DNA of 25,774 bases from contig JBGTDM010000104.1 in assembly GCA_041748315.1 (NCBI GenBank), positions 1-25,774 on the forward strand. Direction: 5' to 3'. This DNA comes from CALMEE01 sp041748315 (GTDB lineage: Bacteria; Planctomycetota; Planctomycetia; Pirellulales; Pirellulaceae). The position numbers were made by a program, and so were the translations under genes. Shown in pieces: positions 1 to 6,789 of this stretch. The notes under the pieces were generated by a model. That model was not told the DNA's origin, ran no database searches, and saw only the letters and a program-made list of their open reading frames with translations. Position 1 is the first letter of the stretch, and every line of letters begins with the position of its first letter.

Positions 1-119
1 TCCGCATTCACGCCCAACCCAGAAAGCCACCCCGCCACATGCCGACCAAAATCCGAATCACAACCAAACGACTCCGTCGCCCCATCGCTCCACGCCCCGA
101 AAAAAACCGAAATTTCCAT
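1..119 (-). CDS. Possible 5' end of a gene running off the left edge
   Basis: An open frame begins with ATG at 117-119 on the minus strand and stays open to base 1, giving 39 residues. It starts MEISVFFGAWSDGATES and ends GWLSGLGVNA. I do not recognise it with confidence. The AWSDGATES piece loosely recalls the 'SDGATE' segment of some PP2C-type phosphatases, but that is only a visual resemblance. There is no convincing Shine-Dalgarno sequence, and the start codon lies at the edge of an 8-bp inverted repeat (118-125/146-153). It may be a real truncated gene or a chance frame. From 154 to 388 I see no gene. Confidence 0.25.
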   Translation of the reverse strand, partial: MEISVFFGAWSDGATESFGCDSDFGRHVAGWLSGLGVNA

Positions 120-153
120 CTCGGCCTACGCTTGTTTAAGGCCTAGCCGAGAT
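118..153. repeat. Inverted repeat, 8-bp arms
   Basis: ATCTCGGC at 118-125 is perfectly complementary to GCCGAGAT at 146-153, with a 20-base loop that contains a second GGCCTA-like motif. Read on the minus strand, the 3' arm contains the first two bases of the candidate ATG at 117-119, so folding could hide that start. No T-run follows, so it is not a typical terminator. Confidence 0.5.
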
Positions 154-388
154 GTCTAAAAGTTTTGGCTTAAGGCATCACGACAGTGCGGCCAACCTGA
201 TTCGCAGACCCAAGCCATACGATCGCCTCATGAAACCACGAGTTGAGGCCAAACTTGATATTGCTGCGTGGGTTAGCAAAAACTAAGCGCCATTCGTCCG
301 ACACTACCGAAGCTTTCCAACTGCGTAGTCATCACAAGACATTGGAGCAGGTATTATTGATCGATGCTCCGCTCGATTTGGCCCAATT

Positions 389-824
389 TTAGCGTTGCTC
401 GCTTCAGACACAAGGAACGCCTTTTCGGACCTGCCGGAGGCTGATGCCAGCGGGTTCGTTGCCATGCAGAATCTGTTCGACAATTTGGGGTGACAGTGAC
501 GTTAATTGAAGGATGCGACCGACGTAGGTTCGGTCGACGTTGTTGGCAGTCGCAATCTCCTCCAACGTTGCGAATTCGCCGGATTCCAATTGCTCTTGCC
601 ACATCCATGCCTTAGTCCTACAGCGCCGGCTCGATGCAAAACTGTAGGCCAGCCTTTCCAGGTTGACGCCGTTTACCTGGTTTGTGCCAAACCGGGAGGA
701 TTGAGTCAGCCTGGAAAGGCTGACGTACATATCCTTGCGCTGTAGGATTAGCTAACATCGCCGCCAATGCGTTGTTCGGCGCTGGAGCGGCCTGTTGATT
801 CCTGCCCGACGTGTCGTCTTGCCG
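389..824 (-). pseudogene. C-terminal remnant of a recombinase-family gene, split by a MITE-like insertion
   Basis: The minus strand from 611 to 407 encodes a segment starting AWMWQEQLESGEFATLEEIA and continuing through NNVDRTYVGRILQLTSLSP, QIVEQILHGNEPAGISLRQV and RKGVPCV. This matches the helix-turn-helix-like C-terminal region that ends many 'recombinase family' proteins, where it reads roughly WxxxLESGExxSxxELA...YVxRxLRLxxLAPDIxxAIL and closes with a W-x-E-Q-R motif. Here the codon after GVPCV is TGA (404-406), followed by codons for S-E-Q-R and then TAA (389-391), so the conserved Trp appears to have become a stop. The 5' side is interrupted by the element at 616-747. Removing it with one TTAG copy joins 752 onward in frame and adds NNALAAMLAK before AWMWQEQ. 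Upstream, that frame stops at 825-827. No catalytic N-terminal domain is present. Family recognition is from memory of the motif pattern. Confidence 0.75.
616..747 (-). mobile_element. MITE-like palindromic element, copy 1
   Basis: A 132-bp element with perfect 11-bp terminal inverted repeats, TCCTACAGCGC (616-626) and GCGCTGTAGGA (737-747). It is flanked by a direct TTAG on each side (612-615, 748-751), which reads as a 4-bp target-site duplication. Inside are a GTCAGCCT/AGGCTGAC hairpin with a four-base loop, a GGTTTG/CAAACC hairpin and a second inverted version of the first hairpin. It has no coding capacity, so any movement would need a transposase in trans. A 147-bp copy in the opposite orientation lies at 18433-18579. 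It splits the recombinase relic, which shows that it moved as a unit. Confidence 0.8.
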
Positions 825-905
825 CTACCATCGTGGTATCGCTAGACGATCTTGGCATCAGCGCTAACCAATCGTCCCGTTGGCAGCCCGAGGCCAAGCA
901 GGATA

Positions 906-940
906 AAACAGTAGTGGGACAGAGTGTTCCACTACTGTTT
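906..940. repeat. Perfect 12-bp-stem hairpin containing a repeated 20-mer
   Basis: AAACAGTAGTGG (906-917) is perfectly complementary to CCACTACTGTTT (929-940), with an 11-base loop. The stretch 916-935, beginning GGGACAGAGTG, recurs exactly at 1051-1070. This looks like a REP/BIME-type intergenic palindrome. No host gene is recognisable in 825-1307: frames through it show repeated short peptide motifs that simply reflect this DNA repeat. Confidence 0.65.
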
Positions 941-1050
941 CCCGACCGACAAAAGGGCCAGTCCGCCAAAGCGAAAGCCAGTAAGACCAATGCCGGCGCT
1001 ATCGCACGAGGGGACAAGCTGGCAAAGGAACGTGAACCGAAACCAGTGCG

Positions 1051-1070
1051 GGGACAGAGTGTTCCACTAC
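1051..1070. repeat. Second exact copy of the 20-nt GGGACAGAGTG... repeat
   Basis: These 20 bases are identical to 916-935 and lie 135 bases downstream in the same orientation. Only the right arm of the hairpin is retained; the left arm is altered (CAGTGCG instead of CAGTAGT), so the stem is shorter here. The pair suggests duplication of a small palindromic unit. Confidence 0.65.
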
Positions 1071-1112
1071 AGTCATCGTGGAAAAGTCCATGCAACAAGG
1101 TGTTAGCCAGCG

Positions 1113-1127
1113 GGTGTCACTGACACC
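1113..1127. repeat. Palindrome GGTGTCA-C-TGACACC
   Basis: A perfect 7-bp inverted repeat around a single base. It could be a protein-binding palindrome or one more remnant of the repeat cluster at 900-1070. No downstream gene in either direction lies close enough to assign it as an operator. Confidence 0.45.
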
Positions 1128-1307
1128 TGCAACGCGCGAAAACCGGTCATTATCGGACATTTTGCGTTAACGTCGAAAGTTCGTTTCATGCGGCTATTTG
1201 CGAGTGAAATCGCATTTTGCGGAAAACCAGAAAAGGCGTTTTTTGCCTTACCAATGAGGTGCTCTGCCAATTGAAGCTACGCTGGCGATTGCGATACCTA
1301 TCGTGAA

Positions 1308-1673
1308 TTAACGGCTTTCCCAAGTCTTGATCAGCAATTTTATACTGGGGCGCAAAACCCCTTTCATAACCAAATCAATGTTTCCTGTCATCGCGTCGAT
1401 GAACTTGCCCCGCGCTTGGTTCGGGTCAATCTGGAAAATATCACTTAACGGCTCAAAACTTTAGGGAATGCAAGTCACAAAGTCTAACAATTCCGCAGCA
1501 AATCGTCTAGAGAGCGAAATTCGGACCACAAATCGCCGACCCATTAATCCGTGATTCCGTCCAACTTCGATTCTCAAGGCACGTTGTTTTTCGCCACGAT
1601 TCAAGACAAAATTCGACTCGTCGTTTAAAGAGAACGCGCAAAAATCTACAATTTCCGCAAACCTCGGCGACAC
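1308..1673 (-). pseudogene. Possible gene relic with an internal in-frame stop
   Basis: A minus-strand frame opens at an ATG (1671-1673), runs 70 residues to TAA at 1461-1463, and continues in the same frame for another 50 residues to TAA at 1308-1310. The downstream part contains FEPLSDIFQIDPNQARGKF and IDLVMKGVLRPSIKLLIKTW, which looks protein-like in composition and amphipathic pattern. I cannot assign a family to either half. Possibilities are a gene broken by one nonsense change, two unrelated short frames, or chance. Apart from this, 1141-1706 holds nothing I recognise except a weak AAGGC/GCCTT stem at 1233-1249. Confidence 0.22.
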
Positions 1674-1706
1674 GGATTTCGTGGTTTCACCTAGCCCGAC
1701 ATGCGA

Positions 1707-2972
1707 TTAGCAGCAACCTGTTGAACCACAGCAACCACCACCCTGAGCGATCGGAAGCAATGGTTTCACCGCGACGTCATTTGCCCAAGTTGCTAAGCGT
1801 TCACGCGTCGGGTAGTCGGCGCGACTGACGATTTCACCATCGACTAGAATCAGTGGCAAGCAGTCATCTCCTTCACTCTTCAGCGCTTCATGCACCGTCG
1901 TATTCTCAATAAAGCTTTGCGGTTGTTGTGCCAAGTTGTATCGTTCCACTTGATGTCCCTGCGACTTAAGCCAATCGAGATCGGCGGCAAACCGGGGCAA
2001 CACGGAATCGACTTGCGGGCCACAAACGCCTGTCGAGCAACACATGGGCTTGTCATATATCTGGATTGTCTTTGTGGGAATTTCCTGAATCGGTACTTCG
2101 GTACCTGGATCGGAGATTGACACTTGGAGCGGTTTAACGGCATGTACTCGCACGCTGGCCGCAAAGGCGTTAGCGTCGAAGGATTTCATCACTTCAGTCA
2201 AGCCGTCATGCACCGATGAGGATGAGCTCGACTCGCTAATGGTACCACAACATCCGCTACTTCCGGCCTCCGTGTACGCGTTCAGGTCAGCACCCGTGTC
2301 GGTAACGACGACGGCATTAAAGCCTGCATCCTGCAACAATTGTCGATAGTCATCAATCAGGATCGCGCCCGAAATGCAGCCGACATAAGCTTCAATGCTC
2401 TCCTTCACATTCTCAGGGAGTGGTTGCTTCAGCGCGATATCACTGATTGCGACCCGACCACCTGGCTTGAGAACGCGACGAATCTCTCGAAAGACGGCCG
2501 CCTTATCAGGCACCAGGTTGATGACGCAATTGCTGATCACGCAGTCAACAGTATTGTCGGACAAGGGAAGTTGATCGATCTTCGTTTGATGAAACTCGAC
2601 GTTGGTCAGTCCAAGCCTCGCGGATCCAGCGCGCGCCCGATCAAGCATCTCGGCTGTCATATCGACTCCGATCACTTTTCCGGTTGGGCCAACCTTTTGG
2701 GCAGCCAGAACGACATCCATTCCCCCTCCGCAACCGAGATCCAACACGACTTCTCCCAGTGCCACACCAGCCAGTGCAAGGGGATTGCCGCAAGACAATC
2801 CCATGTTGGCTTCAGGCGGTAATGAAGCCAAATCGTCCTCGGTATATCCAAATGCCGCTGCCACCGACCGGACCGCCGCCGAATCATTGGTCAATTCGCT
2901 TTTTGCTACCGAAGCGTATTGGCGATGCACTGCATTTAACACGTCACTTTCCGAATTATTAAGCTTTTTCAT
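1707..2972 (-). CDS. arsM: Arsenite S-adenosylmethionine methyltransferase fused to an ArsD-like metallochaperone
   Basis: The N-terminal part (about residues 1-280 of 421) is an ArsM-type class I methyltransferase. Such enzymes bind As(III) and methylate it with SAM in the cytoplasm. The SAM motif DLGCGGG is at 78-84 and the acidic GVDM at about 102-105. The three arsenic-coordinating cysteines are recognisable in GLSCGNP (C61), SNCVINL (C149) and YVGCISG (C199). After a Ser-rich linker with a CC pair and a short VKP segment, residues from about 302 onward form a complete ArsD-like domain (IQIYDKPMCCSTGVCGPQVD). It keeps the metalloid-site cysteines C311, C312 and C317 and ends in two vicinal pairs (C414/415, C420/421). 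ArsD normally hands As(III) to the ArsA ATPase, so the fusion suggests delivery to the methyltransferase, which is inference. The start at 2972 is preferred over 2987 because GGGAG sits 6 bases upstream. No arsR, arsA or arsB is nearby. Confidence 0.93.
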   Translation of the reverse strand: MKKLNNSESDVLNAVHRQYASVAKSELTNDSAAVRSVAAAFGYTEDDLASLPPEANMGLSCGNPLALAGVALGEVVLDLGCGGGMDVVLAAQKVGPTGKVIGVDMTAEMLDRARAGSARLGLTNVEFHQTKIDQLPLSDNTVDCVISNCVINLVPDKAAVFREIRRVLKPGGRVAISDIALKQPLPENVKESIEAYVGCISGAILIDDYRQLLQDAGFNAVVVTDTGADLNAYTEAGSSGCCGTISESSSSSSVHDGLTEVMKSFDANAFAASVRVHAVKPLQVSISDPGTEVPIQEIPTKTIQIYDKPMCCSTGVCGPQVDSVLPRFAADLDWLKSQGHQVERYNLAQQPQSFIENTTVHEALKSEGDDCLPLILVDGEIVSRADYPTRERLATWANDVAVKPLLPIAQGGGCCGSTGCC

Positions 2973-2978
2973 AAAAGT

Positions 2979-2983
2979 CTCCC
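2979..2983 (-). promoter_or_regulatory. Ribosome binding site of arsM
   Basis: GGGAG on the minus strand, 6 bases before ATG 2970-2972. It lies inside the reading frame of the alternative upstream ATG (2985-2987), so it argues for the shorter protein. Confidence 0.6.
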
Positions 2984-3152
2984 GCATTCAATTTCCATGT
3001 TTCCTCCCCTCCGAACAAACTTGCCGGCGCGACGACGCGGCCAGCCATTCTACCTGCCAGAGGGTGACGATAGTATCGTTGCCAGGTTAAGCCATGTTTG
3101 CGAACTTGGTCCAATGTCTCAAGTTACAAAGACCGAGTTCCCAATAACGTTT

Positions 3153-3171
3153 ATCGTCGATATACGATATA
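3153..3171. promoter_or_regulatory. Tandem CGATATA repeat / ATCGT-ACGAT inverted repeat upstream of arsM
   Basis: CGATATA occurs twice in tandem (3158-3164, 3165-3171), overlapped by ATCGT (3153-3157) and ACGAT (3164-3168). It lies about 180 bases upstream of arsM in the arsM/macro-domain spacer. AT-rich dyads of this sort are plausible operators for ArsR-type repressors, but no arsR is in the window and the site is far from the start codon. The rest of 2973-3371 holds nothing else I can support. Confidence 0.25.
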
Positions 3172-3371
3172 GTCTTGCGTCCGATTCGTCAATCCGTAAA
3201 ATCATCGCAATCCAAAACAATGTTTTGCCCGCAGACGATACGTGCCGAACAACGTCCATCACCAAGTTCTTGTGCATGCGAACATGGAAGTTTCGCGATG
3301 AATCGGTAACTCGACACTTCGGAAGTTTGGGTATTTGATCTCATCGTGCCGACCTCTTCGTGGAGCACAAA

Positions 3372-3839
3372 TCATTCCGTACCAGCAATCTGGTACTCAA
3401 CGAACGTATGATCTTCGCCTATTAGCGCATCATCGATGATTTGTGAAATTCGGTTCCAGTCTCCACCGGCCAGCCCGGCTCCAATCCTTGGATAACCGAT
3501 TCGTTGGCCGGTGAATCGCGTCTGAACGTCGCGAAACACGGAACGCACGGCGTCGTAGTCCACTTTAACACCCGCGCCGCACCATTCGAACTGCGTGTAC
3601 GCGTTAACGATCGTCAATTCGTGATCTGCGCAGGCCACCGTCGCCCACGACAGCGTTCCCAACTTTTCCATATCCCCTGCAGTCGTTTGCAGGTCTGCGG
3701 CGAAGGCCTCTGGGAATCGTGTCTTGATCGATCTGGCAATGCCGGCATCCATCGTACAAAAACAGTTGCACCCATGAACGATAACGTCAAACTGGCCGCT
3801 CGCACCCAGCGTCAACAAGTCGCCTTGAATTACCTTCAT
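3372..3839 (-). CDS. Macro-domain protein (ADP-ribose / Appr-1''-p binding or hydrolysing)
   Basis: This 155-residue protein is a single macro domain. It begins MKVIQGDLL, as many macro domains do (V-x-x-G-D-I/L). It has VIVHGCNC at 19-26 in place of the classical V-N-x-A-N, then DAGIAR at 31-36 (the GxGVAxA-like loop) and the phosphate-binding loop IGYPRIGAGLAGGDW at 114-128. This pattern fits the Poa1/phage-type ADP-ribose-1''-phosphatase branch better than bacterial MacroD. It is likely cytoplasmic and may remove ADP-ribose from proteins or nucleic acids or process Appr-1''-p. The substrate cannot be read from sequence. It is transcribed in the same direction as arsM but 399 bases upstream, so probably a separate unit. 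Confidence 0.85.
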   Translation of the reverse strand: MKVIQGDLLTLGASGQFDVIVHGCNCFCTMDAGIARSIKTRFPEAFAADLQTTAGDMEKLGTLSWATVACADHELTIVNAYTQFEWCGAGVKVDYDAVRSVFRDVQTRFTGQRIGYPRIGAGLAGGDWNRISQIIDDALIGEDHTFVEYQIAGTE

Positions 3840-4010
3840 TTCCGAGTATCCGCCTCCGACGTTCGATTTGCCGAGCGGCTCGCGCAGTCATTTAGGCATT
3901 CTAGGTATGCCGTGTAAAAATTATCCATTCCGATGGAAGAACACCGTCAATGAGCAATGGGATTGGCTGGGAAACAATCAGGCACCTTGAGTCCACGTGA
4001 TCCGCGGCCA

Positions 4011-6449
4011 TCAACGCTCGACGATCTCCCATCGGTTGTTAATTAGATCGATTTTGGCCCAAAATGGATGCTGCCTGTCTGCTCGTCGTCGCACATCTTC
4101 CAACAGCACGCGCGTCGACGGTTGAACGGCATCATTAAATTTATCACTGATGCGAATGCGTTGTGAGAAGTCAACTAGATCCGGTGAGAGCCAAATGGTA
4201 GCGTTTGCCTCGTGCCCCTGAAGAATAAAGCGGTTTTCGTTGACTTTAAATGAGATTTGTAAATCGCTTTTTGACTTGGTGAGATCCCACAGGTGGGGGT
4301 GCACCAGTTTGGAGTCTCTAATTCCGTGGACTTCATACCACCAGAAATAATTGTCGGTGTTTCGCATCGTTGAACATTCGAATGTTTTTACTTCATGGAA
4401 TCGTCTGCGTTTTACATTCATCCAATCATACAGGTTGACAATTTCTTCGTAGAAATCTTCCGCCCCGCGCCCTTTGAACTCCACGATAAACGTGTCGTAG
4501 TCGCGTCCTTTCAAGTACCGGTTCCACGTCGAAGAATTTTTATCTCGGGCCAGGATATCCCGCTCGCCGTATACAGAATAGAAAGGAACATATCGAGCGT
4601 TCTTGTTGTAGTGTTTGACATACTTGTCGGCATCCGCCGAGATCGGAATCACTCCGGCCCAATGGTCGGGATGCGCAACACCGATATCCCAAGCGGCGTC
4701 CCCCCCCTGATAATGCCCGGTCAAAAAGACGCGGTCCGTATCAATCGAAAAGCTGCGTAATGCTGAACGATAGGCGCTCAGCACTCGCGCATGTTCCTGG
4801 GCCGTGTATTCATATTGCAATTGCCCCTCATTCATCCAGTTCGGTGCAATTACGATATATCCGTTTCGAGCAGCCATGCCACGACGCATTCGCAAGTTCT
4901 CGCTGTAGTCTCCAGCCCACCAGGAAATTTGAGCCTGTGGCGTCGTGTTAATGCCATTCAACGTGACGATACATGGATACTTGCGATACGGGTTGTAACC
5001 GGGGGGCAATTGCACCAAATATGAACCTGGTTCGGTTCGACCCCCTGGAACCGGGATGGTCACTTTGATATCCATTGGCTCTGGACCAAGTGCTTGCGAC
5101 AGATCGACCGCAACCGGGGGTAACATCAATTCCACGATTTGTGAGATGTAAATTGGGTCACCTGCCTCCAGGTCACTCAGTTTTCGCAGGATTTCTTCGC
5201 GTTCATGCTCCAAAGCAGGTTTCAGGTATTGCTCGACCAGTGGTTTCGCTTCGTGCAAACTGCTCGCCAAAGCCAGATTGTCGGTCGCGTTGTTGCTGCC
5301 GACGATCCAACCACTTACGGCTAACGCCAATTTTTTTTCCTGAGCAAGCGACTCGTCGGATTCCAATCGGAGGAAGCTGGCGAGTCGGTTCAGGTTATAC
5401 AGATTCAATTCGCCGGCCAGCTCCGTGCTCATCCAGTTCGCGAGTTCCATCGCCTCGGAATCGATTCCTTCCGTGCTACGAATCTGTTCAACGAGGTCTG
5501 CGATGGACTTTCGGGCACCATCGAGTTGTTGATTTTCTTCGGCAACCTGTCTGTGAATGTCGTTGATTTCGGCCAATGCGTCACTGGAAAGTCTGGCTCG
5601 CTTTCGAAGTAGTTCCAACAATTCCATGGACAAATCCGTATTGCCACTGGCTTTCCAGGTTCTAATTTCCCTCAACGATTGACTGGTTTCGGCCTGCATC
5701 AGAAGTTCATACTGTTGCATCAGTTCGGCTTCTAACCCAGGAAAATCTTTTGCAATGGTCGCCAATTCAATTTTTGCATGCCGGAATCGTTCACCCTGCG
5801 TCAAGAATCGCACGATCCGCAAACGATCATCGAAGTTCTTGGGATCAATTTGGCGAAGGAGCACCTTGCGGATGACTTCGACTGGAACTGCAGCCGTTGA
5901 GATATTCATTTTCCATTGAAGTTTGGGCGTGTTCGGAACATTATTTCGCAAAACTTCGACTTCGCAGAAATGTGGCGTTATTTTGGTGATACCTTGTGTA
6001 AATTCGGCTGGACCGGAGTTGGTTTGAAGCATGATCCGCCGCCTCCCCCAATCGTCAAATGGCCCCACTCGTAGAATTTGGCCAATCTGGGATGCCGTCG
6101 AACCACTTTGATCGGATTCAGGTTGGTCGATTGTAAATTCGTCGGGCGGATTTCGAACGGGCGTGATGTTGGCAATATCATCTCGGCGACGATAGAGAAA
6201 CCGCCGTCTCAATCCATCGTCGATCAACATGATTTGGATGCCAGCTGGATTTCCCGCTTCAAGGTTCTGAAGCGTGGTCCCCAATTCCGGAACAAATGCA
6301 ACTTTGCCCTCATAGGCTAGATTGTTCGTAAACGTGATGACTTGCTGCTCAACGTTGGCTAATTGTCCGCAGGCAAGATTCGCTGTCCCGGTAAATACAA
6401 TCGCGCAGGCAGAGGCGAACACCGCCCGGTGTCGGTTCAACAAAAACAT
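4011..6449 (-). CDS. Large secreted alpha/beta-hydrolase-like protein with a non-serine nucleophile elbow
   Basis: The protein has 812 residues from ATG 6447-6449. It opens with an N-terminal signal segment (MFLLNRHRAVFASACAIVFT then GTANLACGQ), so it is probably exported. Residues about 190-450 are helix-rich with many charged residues. From about 455 an alpha/beta-hydrolase fold follows: a beta-rich lead-in, YLVQLPPGYNPYRKYPCIVTLNG (476-499), YIVIAPNWMN (531-540), an elbow TGHYQGGDAAWDIGVAHPDHW (577-597, residue by residue continuous) and VPFYSVYGERD (621-631). In active serine hydrolases the elbow is G-x-S-x-G; here Y580 occupies the Ser position (codon TAT). Related planctomycete proteins as I recall them often carry GHGMGG there, so the family may be non-catalytic or use another mechanism. 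A 40-residue upstream extension to 6569 is rejected because AAGGAG precedes 6449 by 5 bases. Confidence 0.75.
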   Translation of the reverse strand: MFLLNRHRAVFASACAIVFTGTANLACGQLANVEQQVITFTNNLAYEGKVAFVPELGTTLQNLEAGNPAGIQIMLIDDGLRRRFLYRRRDDIANITPVRNPPDEFTIDQPESDQSGSTASQIGQILRVGPFDDWGRRRIMLQTNSGPAEFTQGITKITPHFCEVEVLRNNVPNTPKLQWKMNISTAAVPVEVIRKVLLRQIDPKNFDDRLRIVRFLTQGERFRHAKIELATIAKDFPGLEAELMQQYELLMQAETSQSLREIRTWKASGNTDLSMELLELLRKRARLSSDALAEINDIHRQVAEENQQLDGARKSIADLVEQIRSTEGIDSEAMELANWMSTELAGELNLYNLNRLASFLRLESDESLAQEKKLALAVSGWIVGSNNATDNLALASSLHEAKPLVEQYLKPALEHEREEILRKLSDLEAGDPIYISQIVELMLPPVAVDLSQALGPEPMDIKVTIPVPGGRTEPGSYLVQLPPGYNPYRKYPCIVTLNGINTTPQAQISWWAGDYSENLRMRRGMAARNGYIVIAPNWMNEGQLQYEYTAQEHARVLSAYRSALRSFSIDTDRVFLTGHYQGGDAAWDIGVAHPDHWAGVIPISADADKYVKHYNKNARYVPFYSVYGERDILARDKNSSTWNRYLKGRDYDTFIVEFKGRGAEDFYEEIVNLYDWMNVKRRRFHEVKTFECSTMRNTDNYFWWYEVHGIRDSKLVHPHLWDLTKSKSDLQISFKVNENRFILQGHEANATIWLSPDLVDFSQRIRISDKFNDAVQPSTRVLLEDVRRRADRQHPFWAKIDLINNRWEIVER

Positions 6450-6789
6450 CGCTTCTCCTTCGTTTACGTTATTTCCCCTGCCGAAATTGTAGGCGTTGCC
6501 TCCAATCAATTCAGCCGAATTTCGTTGAATCGTCAACTTTTTCCGAAAAATTCGACATTTTGTCGGCAACTTGGAGTTGAATAGATAGGTACTGTGTCGA
6601 CCCTATTTCACTTCAATCAGCCAAACCGGTATTGTCGCGTCAAACCATAAACGACAACTCCGTTTGATCACGTGTTCAGTTGTATTGATAAATCTGTCAC
6701 ACTTGTGATACGGCGAATCCGAGTTCGACTGGCAAGCCGTTTTACCGATTCAAACGACACCCTTTGGATTATTCCATATTTTGAAGTTC
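6450..6789. other. Divergent spacer between the hydrolase-like and zinc-ribbon genes
   Basis: About 340 bases between two divergently transcribed genes, so both promoters are expected here. Apart from the ribosome binding site noted separately I see no clear sigma-70-type promoter pair, palindrome or small gene. Confidence 0.5.
6455..6461 (-). promoter_or_regulatory. Ribosome binding site of the alpha/beta-hydrolase-like gene
   Basis: GAAGGAG on the minus strand, 5 bases before ATG 6447-6449, followed by a signal-peptide-like N-terminus. This is the strongest Shine-Dalgarno match in the window and decides the start. Confidence 0.75.

Noticed and set aside
748..1098. Minus-strand open frame of 116 residues (and an overlapping plus-strand one of 118)
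   Set aside because: The frames are created by the 20-nt DNA repeat (GTLCP and GQSVP motifs appear twice) and decayed recombinase sequence. No family resemblance or ribosome binding site.
2340..3090. Plus-strand frames of 160 and 162 residues
   Set aside because: Antisense shadows of the arsM gene, whose motifs are unmistakable on the other strand.
2997..3338. Plus-strand frame of 113 residues upstream of arsM
   Set aside because: No recognisable motif, odd composition and no ribosome binding site; it lies in the spacer where regulation of arsM is expected. I considered an arsR-like regulator and found no helix-turn-helix or metal-site cysteines.
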